Of a stretch of DNA of 64,000 bases, positions 23,682 through 34,829 are shown piece after piece (position 1 is the first letter of the stretch; each line of letters opens with the position of its first letter). The DNA lies in NCBI GenBank assembly GCA_038025085.1, contig CM076153.1:23287001-23351000 (forward strand), written 5' to 3'. This stretch comes from Tetragonia tetragonoides (taxonomy: Eukaryota; Streptophyta; Magnoliopsida; Caryophyllales; Aizoaceae). The translations under genes were made by a program, and so were the position numbers. The notes beneath the pieces are model-generated. The model searched no databases. It was not told where the DNA came from and saw nothing but the letters and a program-made list of their open reading frames with translations.

Positions 23682-25234
23682 CTACTCCGTAGCTTCGGTA
23701 GTAATGGACGACATCCTCCATGGGTTCATCAACCTTTGGGCCTTCCATCTCACGTTCCTTGGGAGCCCATCTCTCTCGAACCATAGGCTCTTCTTCCTTT
23801 TCAACCTCCATTAGAGGAGCACTGGAAGAGGCTTCATGATCATTGGCCCGAATTTGGGGCTTCTCTTCCGGTTTAGTAGTAATCTTGGCTAGAGCTTTCT
23901 TGGCCTTCGGGTTGAGAACACTTTCACATGCTTGACTCCCTTTTGCTTACCCTTCCCTTTGGGATCATTGGGGTTAGAAAGACTTAAGCTAGCCTTGACC
24001 GATTGGGCCTTAAGATCATCTTGTTTGGATTTCCTGCATGCACGACGGCCTTCCATGGTCTTACAATCCATCCAAGTTTCATATACTGAAGATATGGCCG
24101 TTGGGACCTTAATGTGAGGAATGCTCCACTTTGGACGACGGTCCCATGCACACTCCCAAGATCTCACCATACTAATAGTCAAAACCCGGGTAGCCGGCGC
24201 AACACTGTCCTTTTGTGGGATAATCTGACATTTCCCATATTGCCGCATGATACCGCTAGGAAATATGTAAGTCAAATTTCGAAGACCAAGGATTTGATAA
24301 TATCCCGTCTCCTTGCTGCATCCGATTGCGGATTTTAGGCCTCACCACTTGACAGTCCATCTTAGCAAAGGGCAAGCTTTAAGATACCCATGCCATTCAT
24401 CAATGGTGGATTCATAGTAAAGCCTTAGGCGGGCAGAAAACTGCTTTGGTTGATATTTAAGCGCATTAGCCGGCCTCTCAATGAAGCACATGTGCTCCAA
24501 AAGCCATATCTACAAAAATAAACAAACTCACAAAAAAAAAAAAAGAAAAGTTAAGTATCCATTAAAGATTCAAACTTTATATCCAAAGCAATTATTCAAG
24601 CACTCACTTGAAGGAGAAGAGGGCTTCCTGTCCATCCACCATGCGATGGCTCTTGTTTCTTGCGATCCAAGCACATTAGGGTTTCACCAAGAACAAGAGA
24701 CATAGGGGTAAAATCGTTTTGAATTTGTTCAACAATTCTAAGCATGCAAGTTTTACCATTATTACCTCCACCGACAAAGAGGTACCTATGTAGGAGACAT
24801 AAGATAAAAGCACGCCTATAATATGTCTCATTATGATCATCCCTTACCTTGGGGAAAAAGATATCAATCACACCATTGAGATCTAGCTCACCGGTTCTAG
24901 CCACAGAAGTGGCTTGTGTCGGGGATAAACCAAGATACCTTTTATAGTAGCCTTCAAGGTTGGCCCCAAGCCATGGAGTTGCAGGAGCTTGATCATGAGG
25001 GAACCCAATTATGGCAGCAAATTCTTCAGGAAGAGGACACAGTTCGTTATACCCAAATCTAAAAACATGAAGCTTGTCATCCCAAAATTCAACCGCAACC
25101 TCAAGAAGGTTCCAGACAACCTGAACTTGCTTCAGGTGGAAGAAAGCATTCAAGTGAAAGGGCACAAGTCTCATCCTCTTTTCAGGGGTCATGGATTGCA
25201 ACCGCTTATCAAACTTAACCTCAAAAGTTGCCAT
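23682..25234 (-). pseudogene. Element A antisense gene 1: DUF7745-like protein, 2 exons (broken)
   Basis: Opposite strand to pol, convergent with integrase. Exon 1 (25234-24608) is open: 209 residues with HLNAFFHLKQVQV and HVFRFGYNELCPLPEEF, matching the DUF7745 pattern of plant transposon-linked proteins. A 98-bp GT-AG intron (24607-24510) follows, then exon 2 (24509-23682) with ERPANALKYQPKQF, SMVRSWECAWDRRPKW, and a Lys-rich then Glu-rich tail. Exon 2 has a TGA for Trp (24342-24344) and two frameshifts. The start was chosen because element B has the equivalent ATG at equal distance from a TATA box. Function unknown; the family name is by pattern, not search. Confidence 0.75.
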
Positions 25235-25332
25235 GGCTGAGATATAAATTAATTGGGAGTTTCTCTCTCTAAAAAGCTCTCTAGTACTATTGAATTATGA
25301 AGGTGATGTCTCAAAACCCGACTAACCCAAGG

Positions 25333-25340
25333 CTTATATA
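25333..25340 (-). promoter_or_regulatory. TATA box of antisense gene 1 (element A)
   Basis: TATATAAG on the minus strand, about 100 bp upstream of the ATG at 25234. Element B has the same box at 58852-58859, 102 bp from its ATG. Confidence 0.7.
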
Positions 25341-25389
25341 GGGCTCGCACGAAAAAAGACGAAAATATGGCAACCCGTCGAAAAATAGG

Positions 25390-25550
25390 CTTAAGCGGCC
25401 CATAGGGCAGCCGCCGAAGGCTCGGCGGCCCCGATATGGCAGCCAAAGCCCGGCGGCCCAGCCGCTGAGTCTGGAAGCCCCTCTTTTGACCCCCGCTCCT
25501 TCGCGTCAACCGCTGAGCGACTTCCTTCGGCCGCCGAGCACCTTTTCGAG
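25390..25550 (-). promoter_or_regulatory. GC-rich box cluster upstream of antisense gene 1 (element A)
   Basis: Repeated GGCCGCCGAG, CTCAGCGG and AGCCGCC-type units, 50-210 bp upstream of the TATA box. They closely resemble the LTR U3 cluster and occur in the same place in element B (58640-58800). Confidence 0.55.
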
Positions 25551-25982
25551 ACAACCCTCTTCTACTCGATTTTGGACACTTTCCTTAACCGTTTTGGACT
25601 CCAATTTGGCTCAGTTTCCTATTTCTCCTATTATTCCTATTTTCCTTCTATTTCCTTCATTAATTTATGGGAACCCCACAATTTCCTTATTTTTTTTTGG
25701 ATGATTATCATCTTCTATTTTATTACTCCCTTTTTCTACTAATTAATTTCATTCATTTTTGCACCCCTTTCTTTTTTTCATTTTTTTTTTAGGGGGAATA
25801 GGGTACACCCAATTTTAACTTTTTGGCTGTACAATTTTTTGCTACATGGCTATTACTTGCGCTTTTTGCTTGACTACTTGTGCATTTGCATTAGCCTAAT
25901 TATATGCAGGGACCAATAAACAGCAATACATCACAAAGCAAAGTCCGAATGTTTGTTCAACAAAAATGTTCAAAAATGTATC

Positions 25983-28726
25983 TCACACAAATAAATTATC
26001 ATAAAAATCGTCACCCGCATCAGCATCTGTGCGGAGCACCTCAGAGTGATCCTCCGACCTCCGTGGCTCGTCGCCAAAGATCGACGCTGCCAACTGGCCA
26101 GGGTCAAAGGAAGAATGACGGGCAGGCTCCCGATACGAGCACCCCTCTCCAGCATAACTCGAATCATACCCCCACGAAGAACGAGGAGGCATGGTAGGCA
26201 TCATAGAAGCAGGGACAGGGGGCTGGTAGTAAAGACCGCCATAAGGAGCATACCCCGCATACCCGGGATAAGAAGAATACATCAACATAGGCATAGGAGT
26301 AGGCTCCACAAACTGAGTCATCCTACTCCCACCAGGACGCTCTGTCCAATGCACGGGCTCTCTCTCTCTCCTAGGACTCTCCCTCCGAGGGCTCCTCTCG
26401 CGAGAAGGGCTGTGCTCAGGAGAGGTCACGACCTCATCATCCGACATGACCACCTGTCGTGACCGACGAGGAAGGGGTCGACGATACTCAACCTGCAACC
26501 CACCAAACATATAAGATACATTTCTCAAAGCACACAACTTTGAAGATGCAAAGTCAAGCTTACCTTATCCAAGTCGGCCCTCGAGCAAGTGCCCTTCCAA
26601 AGAGCCCGGGATATCCAAGACTTCATAGCATGCATCATCTTGAAGACCTTTCCGGTCTGCTCACGGTCAAGCTGCGCAAAGAAAGGTCAATATGACCATG
26701 AAAATAGTAAAAGTCACATGCAATAGGTAAAATTACGAATTTGCCCCTAGGTGCCCAACTGGAAGAGGAAGGCCCTGGATATCCTCATCAAGGTCCTCCG
26801 TCATCGGGACCTCTCCCCAACACCCCTTCCCGCCATAGTCCCGGCCTTGGACCCGCATATCCGGGACATCCACGTCGACGTCATCGACCCGAGGCTCCTA
26901 CAAAGCAAAGAAGGTTAGCAACCAACAAAACAAGAAAGGCATAGAAAGACAAATATAAAGTTCTTACCTTCAAACCCTCAAAGAAAGGCATGAGGCGATC
27001 ACGACGGAACTGCTCGTAGTGCCCCGCAAGGTCCTCCGCAGGCTCCCTCAAATACCGCATAGCATTTGAGCCCACCATGGCCTCTACAACCTGCTCGCGA
27101 GACAAGCACCTCAACAAAAACGTGGTCGAAGGAGGATCCAAAGGAATCCTCGGTCCCACCACATCAGGATAAACCTGACGGAAGATCCGCTCTCCCATGT
27201 ACCACTCGAAAGAGAACAGACCCGCAATCAGGATCCTCTAGCGGTCTATCGCCCTAGATGCTAGGACAGCATCCGAAGCCAACCCATGGTACTTCGCCCA
27301 AGGGAAGTAGTCAATCTACAAAAACATGCAATGTAAGATATTTCCACACCAAGAAATACATCCATGCAAACAAAAAGCAAAATTGCGTTACCTTGTGCCA
27401 ATCTAGGCGCAAGAGGGCCTCCCTGTACTGCTGAAGGGTCGAAAAGGGCGCAGGACCCCTATGACGCCACGCCCTGCAAACCAGGAAATCCAACTCCCAT
27501 CCCGTAGGCGCCATGTCCGGGAAATGCTCAAACAACCAAGGCTACATCGAAACATGAAATTAAGCACCATACACTTAAATCATGCAAATCATAAAACAGA
27601 TACAACAGCAAAACGCACCTGCAAGGCCAGGAGGAAGAGTCGACTGCTTGTATCCCTCAGCATTCACGGGGCAAGCAAACCGCATGAACCTCAAGAGGTT
27701 GGCGTAGCCGGGCAACCCCCAGTTGTACTCTCTTACCCTCTCCCAATCCAACAAGCTAGGGAGGTAAATAGCATGAATACGCTCCCCCTTGTCACCAAAG
27801 ATGGTGGTGGCAAGGAGATAGGCGATGAACTTCCTCGCCTTCTGCTCCACCGAGGTATTTCTCTTGTACCTCGCGTCAGTCAAAGCAGCGTAGAGCTCGC
27901 TATAGGGACGATAATGGTGACCCCAGGTATTCCTCTAGGGGCCAAACAACTCCACCATCTCCGTTTTACGTTTCCAAATGGAAACGTCATACACAATGGG
28001 CATACCCACGCAGGGCACCCTGGTCAGCATAGCAAACTCCGATGGAGTGATCATCATCTCCCCATTAGGGAAGTGGAACGTGTTGGTAGTATCCCAAAAG
28101 CGCTCCAAAGACAAGCGGACAATGCATCTCTTGACTCGCTCAACCGAGTCCGCCGCTTTCAAAAGGGGCCTAAACCCCGCACCCAAAACTGCACTTTGTA
28201 CCTCTTTGGGCAAAGTCTTAAAAAGCTTCATCGAAGAACCATAATTACCATGGGGCTTCAAGTTCCCATCGGGTTCCTATGATCAAGTTTGCAACCTCTT
28301 AGGTTCACATTTCAATCAAATGTTCAATCCTAAGCATGTTTCTAAGTTTGTTCAAGCCGCGCAAGATCACATGCGCTACAAACTTGACAATTGCATACAA
28401 TTTCTATACAAATTCTACTCAAGGCAAAGCATATAAACTAAAATTCAATGCATAAAACTATGAATTCAAGGTTTGAGGCTTACCACAAATTTGGAAGCAC
28501 GGGAACTCAAGTGAGTGTCCGGTCGAAAGAGCAACTCCGACCGATCCCAAATGATGTCGGGCATCCTATCCGACCGTGTGTACCTATCTTGAGGAAAAGC
28601 TACACTAGGCTTCCTCTGGGAAGGTTTGACATGGGAAGGAAAAGCTTTGGTGAAGATGTTAATTCCTTCAACCTCTTCCCGAACCTCGGCCCTTCTACTC
28701 ATCTTCTTCGCCAATTTGGGAGCCAT
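25983..28726 (-). pseudogene. Element A antisense gene 2: plant-mobile-domain-like protein, 7 exons (broken)
   Basis: Exons on the minus strand: 28726-28484, 28276-27619, 27541-27392, 27315-26968, 26897-26745, 26656-26564, 26492-25983. Exon 2 has TNTFHFPNGEMMITPSEF and, further on, IHAIYLPSLLDWERVREY-NWG; exon 3 has YREALLRLDW. Together these match the plant mobile domain (PMD, as in MAIN/MAIL proteins). Exon 7 is RS-like, then rich in Pro, Tyr and Gly, ending acidic. Lesions: TAG for Trp (27935-27937), an indel at the end of exon 2, TAG in exon 4 (27238-27240), and a GC donor for intron 5. Introns are 207, 77, 76, 70, 88 and 71 bp, nearly equal to element B. Role unknown; a silencing-related role is only suggested by the family. 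Confidence 0.78.
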
Positions 28727-29029
28727 GAAGATTTATGAGCAAAGCAAGCAAGAACAAACAAGCAAAGATGGAGAAATTGGGATTTTCTCTCTCCAAGGGT
28801 TTCAAAAATCCACTCTCAAATTCACCCCAAATTTGTGAGAAATCACAAATAAACTTCAAATTATGCAAAGATTATGCAAACCCAAGCAAATGCAAGCAAA
28901 AAGAAGCAAATTTGAGTAAGAATTGAAGGTTGGGAAACAATGGAGGTAGAGAGAGAGAGTCTCGAAAACTTGGGGCAGAATGACCCAAAGATTCGGCTCC
29001 TCAAAAGAAATACCCGGTTTTGGCCTCTG

Positions 29030-29180
29030 AACCAGCCCGGCGGCTAGGTTCAGCGGCCCAGCTGTTGGCCCCGGCGGCCCCTCTAATGGCCTTCGCACGG
29101 CGCTTTGAGCCGCTGAGCGGGCCCGTAAAGGCCACCCAGCGCTCGGCGGCCCTACGGATGGCCGCCGAACCAATTTTTTC
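29030..29180 (-). promoter_or_regulatory. GC-rich box cluster upstream of antisense gene 2 (element A)
   Basis: CGGCGGCC, GCTCAGCGGC and GGCCGCCGAGC units, 310-450 bp upstream of the ATG at 28726. No clear TATA box lies between. Element B has the same arrangement (54950-55150). Confidence 0.45.
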
Positions 29181-29418
29181 GTTCGCCCTCTCGGGGCGGG
29201 CCCACGAGTTCAAATTCCGCGCGGGATTGCATTTCTCGACCGTTGGAAGCCCGGGAGATTCAAACATATCACCCAAAATGACTCTTTTGCCCCCGCAACT
29301 TGGTTTCCTATCCCAGGGACCCAGTATTATCTATTTTTGCAGGCGCGAGCCTTATGTCTAATCCCTTTCAGGCACAGGCACTTTATTTTATTTTTGCAGG
29401 CTCAATTTTCCTAAACAC

Positions 29419-29619
29419 TGAAGCAGAGCAACATACTGCTCTTTGACGATGAGGCTATTAAAATTAGCGTCGCGTCGACAACAACTGAAGCAGAGCAACA
29501 TACCGCTCTTTGACGTTGAAGCTATTGAAATTAGCGTCACGTTGACAACCCTTGAAGCAGAGCAACATAACGCTCTTTGACGTTGAAGCTATTAAAATTA
29601 GCATCGCGTCAGCCCTCAC
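29419..29619. repeat. 67-bp tandem repeat, 3 copies, near the 3' LTR of element A
   Basis: Units start at 29419, 29486 and 29553. Each holds AGAGCAACATAC(C)GCTCT-type sequence able to form a small stem (AGAGC/GCTCT), then a CTATT(A/G)AAATTAGC block. Related 30-bp units occur at the same place in element B. Confidence 0.8.
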
Positions 29620-29753
29620 AAAGCAGGTAACCCTGGGCACAAGCGGTCAGGAGTCTATCTTTCCTTTCTTTCTAACATAAAACATTTAAAAAAAAAAAAC
29701 ACTGCAGACATTTTTTAGCAAATACTTTGACCTTCGCTTTTACAAGCTCGGCC

Positions 29754-29763
29754 AAAGTGGGGG
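29754..29763 (+). other. Polypurine tract of element A
   Basis: AAAGTGGGGG, four bases before the 3' LTR, is the plus-strand priming site in reverse transcription. Element B has the same tract on the minus strand (54389-54399). Confidence 0.75.
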
Positions 29764-29767
29764 CTTC

Positions 29768-31285
29768 TGTAGACACCCTAATCGGTTCTCATCCCTTGAC
29801 ACCGCAACGCCCGATGATGATGGTAATGGATTAACATGGACGTAAGTAGAAAAGGACATTGCTCGGAAATCTAGACCAAATTCCTTGAAACCTCAGTCTT
29901 TGGATATCGCTTGTTATAAGGATTCCAACGCCTTTGACCTTGCCTCAATCAGGTTCCCGGGTCAAGAGATCTCGGGTCTCAAAGATTTGGGTCAAAATTT
30001 CTCAATCCCGGCCCCCTGGGTCAGCCCAAGGGCAATTTCGTAATTTACAGAGCACAAAAAATCAAAAACCCTAGTCACGCGCGCGCCGTTGGGCCTGGCG
30101 GCCTTCGCAGGCTGCTCCGCGGCCAGCGCGTGACAGCGGGGGCCATTAGGCTAGCTGCTGGCCCCAGCGGCCAGCCGCGGGCCCGGGCTGCCCTCTGTGT
30201 GGCCACTGAACCAGTTTTTTGGCTGGGCCGAGTTTTGGCGTCGGGCTTCTTGCCCTAAGCCCCTAAATTCGTCCCCTAACTCTATAAATACTCCCTTTCA
30301 CCCTCTTTTGCAAGAGGTCAGTCAGTTCACAATTTTTAGAGCATTGAGAGCACATATTTCCCCAAATCAAAGAGAATTCAGAAATCTGAAGATTCAAGCA
30401 AGCAATACACCTAGCCTAGCACCCAAGATCGAAGAGCAATCCTAATTCTACTAGTCCCGTTCGAATAGAACGTCCAGGTTAACCATCCTGAGGGCCTAAC
30501 TCTTTATTAAATCTTTTGTTTTATTGTTTATTAATCATGTTTTATTTAGCTTTTGATTGTGGTTGAATAAACTTGCTAAGTTTTGGGTTTGTACATAATT
30601 ATGCATGGTTAGTTAATATAAAGTTAGCACCTTTTTATTAGTTTATGCAAGTTTGCATCTTTTCATAGTTTTTGCATGCATATAGTAGCCTCCTAGGTTT
30701 ATTCTAGCATAAAGTTATCATCTTGCCATCATTAATATTCGTTTGAAGTTACTAACGGTTTTATTGATGTGCATATGCAATGCTTGGGCGTATAGCAAAG
30801 TTGGTAGGTTGGAGCGTTAATTTAATGCTTTATATCTTGTTTATGCTTGTTAATAGTATGCATGTGAATTGAATATAAATTGTGCAAAGCGATAACATAG
30901 GTAATTTGGTTGTTCTTAACCCACCTAGTTAATTTAGGACCTTGGACGACGGGATTTGCATGGAACCATATAGTATAAATAAATATTTGACATGGATAAG
31001 CTTAGTAGAGGCCGTTTATACGGGCAATATAGATGAGATTCGTTTTGTTTATTTTGTACCTACATCCCCGAACTCAATTTTTAGTCCCCATGGGTATGAG
31101 TTTATTCCCAATAGGAATTGGGGTGCACTTTTGATGGTTTCCAATTGTTTCCTTAAAAATTGGTGGCGGCTTCTTATTTGCAAATTGTTCTTTATAATTA
31201 ATTTGAATCGTATATACTATTTAAGAACCATTAATTCCAACTAAAAGTATGTCGAGTAGGCGCCGGAAAGGCGAGGGTTGTTACA
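29768..31285 (+). repeat. Element A 3' LTR
   Basis: TGTAGACACC...GTTGTTACA, matching the 5' LTR along its length with scattered substitutions and small indels. TATA box at 30283-30290. Confidence 0.95.
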
Positions 31286-31290
31286 TCCTC
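31286..31290. repeat. Right target-site duplication of element A
   Basis: TCCTC, matching 14067-14071. Confidence 0.9.
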
Positions 31291-32745
31291 ACCTACATAA
31301 ATCCGACGTATCAATCGTCACCCCAGGTACAGGATTGTTTTACTAGTAACGATTCTTCAACTCCTTCCTCAGGCAAAGTCACACCGCCTCAAGAAACTGT
31401 TGAACCTCCTCAGTCTGACGTCACTTCTGTTATGGCGACGGAAGCCAAGACTGTGGAAGGAAAATTGAAGGACATGCAGGAGCTACTTGCAAGGCTTTCT
31501 AAGGAAAGCGAGGAGAAGAATGCTGATATTAAGCATCAGAACGAGCACATCGCTGCCTTGACCAATAAACTGGAAAAATAAACTGATTGTTGAGTTTGAG
31601 GACGACAACAACGGCGACGAGTCTGTGTATTCGAAGCATAGTGAAAAAGGAAATCCTGAATCCCACACTGGCTTGCTAACTGTCCAACAGATTCGGGATA
31701 TGATAGCAAGTGCAGTTAAGGTGCAAATTGGTGGAGGTTCTCAAGCTTCCCATCATTACACTAAGCCGTACACCAAGCGGATCGACATTCTAAAGATGCC
31801 CGTTGGTTACCAACCTCCCAAGTTTCATCAGTTTGACGGTAAGGGTAATCCTAAATAGCACGTCACACACTTCATAGAGACGTGCAATAATGCTGGAACT
31901 GCCGGTGACCGTTTAGTCAAGCAGTTCGTTCGCTCTCTCAAGGGTATTGCCTTCGATTGGTACACAGACCTGACTTCTGAATCCATTGATAATTGGGAGC
32001 AAATGGAAGGGGAGTTTTTGAATCGCTTCTACAGCACGAGGCGTATCGTCAACATGACTAAGCTGACTAACACAAAGCAATGGAAAGAAGAGCCTGTCGT
32101 CAATTACATCAATCGGTGGCAAGCAACTAAGTCTAGAATGCAAGGATCGCCTCACTGAGACCTCGGCGGTTGAAATGTGCATCCAAGGGATGGAGTGGAC
32201 CTTGCTCTATATTTTGCAAGGTATCAAGCCTAAAACTTTTCAGGAACTGGCAACACGGGCACATGACATGGAGATCACCATCGCCAGTCATGGGGGTAAG
32301 CTCATTCCTTCCCCCGAGGCAAGGAAAGAGAAAAAGGACTATAAGAAGAACGACAAGTCTTCGAAAAGTTCTACTAAAGAATCCATGACCATTTCCACAA
32401 TGCCTGTGAAAATCTCTGCCAAGCCAAAGTTTGAAAAGGGAGCGAGCTCGTACTCAAGGGACATGGAAAATAACCGTCCCACACTTAAAGGAGCTTCAAG
32501 CAAAAAAGTATCCTTTTTCGGACTCTGACTTGTCTGGTATGCTAGACAATTTATTAGAGAAGAAGGTCATCGAGTTACCAGAATCCAAGTGACCAAAAGA
32601 AGTTGGAAAGGCTACAGACCCAAACTACTGTCAGTACCACAAGGTCCTTGGTCACCCTCTTGAGAAATGCATAATGCTCAAGGAACGTATCATGAGGTTG
32701 GCTAAGGAAGGAAAGATCCTGTTAGATGTTGATGAGACTCTGTAA
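31291..32745 (+). pseudogene. gag: Element E gag (broken)
   Basis: MATEAKTVEGKLKDMQELLA (from 31432) and a coiled-coil stretch open the protein. The core has FDWYTDLTSESIDNWEQ, FLNRFYSTRR and [20 protein letters not shown], matching a very common plant gypsy Gag. A zinc-knuckle-like YCQYHKVLGHPLEKC lies at about 32629-32673. Stops and frame changes occur near 31579, 31856, 32140 and 32526, so it needs several corrections to read through. A frame opening further upstream actually begins inside element A's LTR and is not the true start. Confidence 0.85.
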
Positions 32746-32747
32746 AA

Positions 32748-33575
32748 TTGGAAGAGTTCTTCCCAGAAAAATTCTTCACTCCAGCTGCTGTGCATGTGGT
32801 TTCGTGCTACACAATAGACGACGAGCAAGAAAAAGGGGAAAAGGAAAATGAAGCACCTGTTAAAAGGTCCTCACATTTCCCAAATCCTGAGAGAGATGCC
32901 AAAATCCTTGCTGTGTTAGAAGCCCTTCCTTCACGCATGGGGTGGAGACAAACCTTCCGCTTATCCGAAGAGATACGCAAGCTGGTAGCGTTAGCTCTAA
33001 GTCATCTAGAGCTTTACGCTGACAAAGTGAAAGACTTCGGAGAATCTTCTGAAATCTCCAATAAGTGCTCTTCATGTAGTACCATATTGGCTTTTACAGA
33101 TGAGGATTTGTTGTTGGGGTCAAAGCCTCATAATCGTCCATTGTTCATCTTTGGATACATCAGGGGACAAAAAGTTAAGCGCATCTTGATCGATGGAGGA
33201 TCAGCCGTCAACATTATGCCCAAGACAATTATGTTGGAGCTTGGCATTTCTATGGAAAAACTTATGACTAGCCAACTTGTGATTCAGGGTTTTAACCAAG
33301 ATAGTCAACGTGCAATTGGCATGATTCGAGTGGACCTCGCTACAGGTGACATGTCTTCTACTACCTTGTCCCACATCATAGATTCAAAGACGTCCTACAA
33401 GCTGCTCCTTGCACGTCCTTGGGTTCATGAAAATGGTGTCGTCGCATCCACCCTTCACCAATGCCTTAAGTATTATAGGGAAGGTGAGAAAAAGATATTG
33501 GGTGAAGTCAAGCCTTTCACCAAGGCGGAGTCACATTTCGCTGATGCAAATTCTGCCAAGAAAATGATGTCTTGA
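32748..33575 (+). pseudogene. Element E aspartic protease region
   Basis: An open frame of 275 codons. LIDGGSAVNIMP (~33186-33221) is the protease active-site strand, with DGG in place of DTG, and YKLLLARPWVHE (~33398-33433) is the second-half motif. It lies between gag and the RT linker. The frame itself is unbroken but separated from gag by a stop. Confidence 0.8.
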
Positions 33576-34813
33576 GTGAGGTTTTTCCACAATCAATCTC
33601 CTCAACAGGTAAACGGAGTGTCAAAGAGAAAGAGGATGTTCCTTCTCTTCCGAGTGTTGTACTAATACCAAAGAGCGAGAAGAAGGAAATCAAGCAGGGA
33701 GAGAATCAAAGGCAAAGCCCCATCCCTCTCGAAAAGAAGATCACTTCAACACCTTCACCCTTGTCAGCCCCTCTATTGCGATACATCCTAAAGTCGCGTC
33801 GCAAAGAGGGAGAATCACCTTTTTCAGAATGCAAAGGTAATGGGTGTGAACACAAAGCTACTTTGAAAATGAGTGAAGAAAGTGTCAAACTTTTAAAAGC
33901 CAGTGCGACCATTCCCTTGGCTAATCCAAAACAAACTCAAGTGAAGAAGCCTTCTAAGCTTGGATTCGTTCCCTCCTCTAAATTGTTGAATGACGAGGAA
34001 GCCTCTACAAGTGGAAACTTTGATCCTAAGGCGTATAAATTTATGGAGATTTCGGGCTACAAATTTGATAATCCTCCGCCTTTGGGAAGTGTCATTGAAG
34101 CTAAACCTTATGGGCTTAACAAAACGCAAACAAAGTTGCAGCAACAAGGAGGACGCGTTTGGGTCCCTAAAGTTGGTTTGGGATACACTCTCCCTGAACC
34201 GATCAAGATCTCTGGCAGCCGCAAAGCAGAAAGGTCAACCTCTCAATACATTACTGTAGAGGAGGTTACCAGTGATGAAAGTGAAAGGACCAAGCCAAGT
34301 ACAAGAACCTCGGTGTTCGACAGGTTGTGCCCACCATCTACAGTGTGCCCATCTGTGTTTAGTAGGTTAAGTGACCAACACAATGATTCAAACGATCAGG
34401 TGTCGCATGATCATAAACCTACAAAGGAAAAATGTTCTTTCTTTAGTCGCATCGGCGCTGCAAATGCTCCTGCCAAGCAATGGCGACGACGACAAGATCA
34501 CACTAAGAGGGTGAAAGAAGATGTCGCGCCCAATAAGGATGTCAATAGAGTCGTCCCTTCTCGCATGAAACGCTTCTCAACATTGAAAGTGAACACAAAA
34601 GGCGCACTAAAGATAAGGAGACGTACAGTGGTACATACCAACGAACAAGAGTCATCTCAACAAGGTGTGAAACTTGAAGAGGATATCGTTACGTCTTGTC
34701 ATATATCTGTGCAAGAAGTGCCAAATGTGGACTCTACAACTGAGGTAGAGCCCGAAGAAGCTCCTGAAACTCTTGAAGATGGGGGGCAAGCAACAGTGGA
34801 TGATCTAAAATAG
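33572..34813 (+). pseudogene. Element E protease-RT linker frame
   Basis: A 413-codon open frame overlapping the protease frame's end by 4 bases. It is low in complexity and charged, with no catalytic motif; it contains YKFMEISGYKFDNPPPLG and VWVPKVGLGYTLPEP. Related Tat elements carry this segment between protease and RT (family knowledge). Function unknown. Confidence 0.65.
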
Positions 34814-34829
34814 TTAAATCTTGGAACTT

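Larger units (their letters stand above)
14072..31285 (+). mobile_element. Element A: complete Tat-type Ty3/gypsy retrotransposon (17.2 kb)
   Basis: Two similar LTRs of about 1.52 kb (TG...CA), a 5-bp target duplication, a primer-binding site, a polypurine tract, and gag-protease-RT-RNase H-archaeal-type RNase H-integrase in the sense strand. This domain order, with a second RNase H before integrase, defines the Tat lineage. After integrase come two intron-containing genes on the opposite strand, then short tandem repeats. Sense genes carry stops and frameshifts, so this copy is not autonomous. It sits inside element E. Element B (52879 onward) is a second copy of the same family. Confidence 0.95.
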
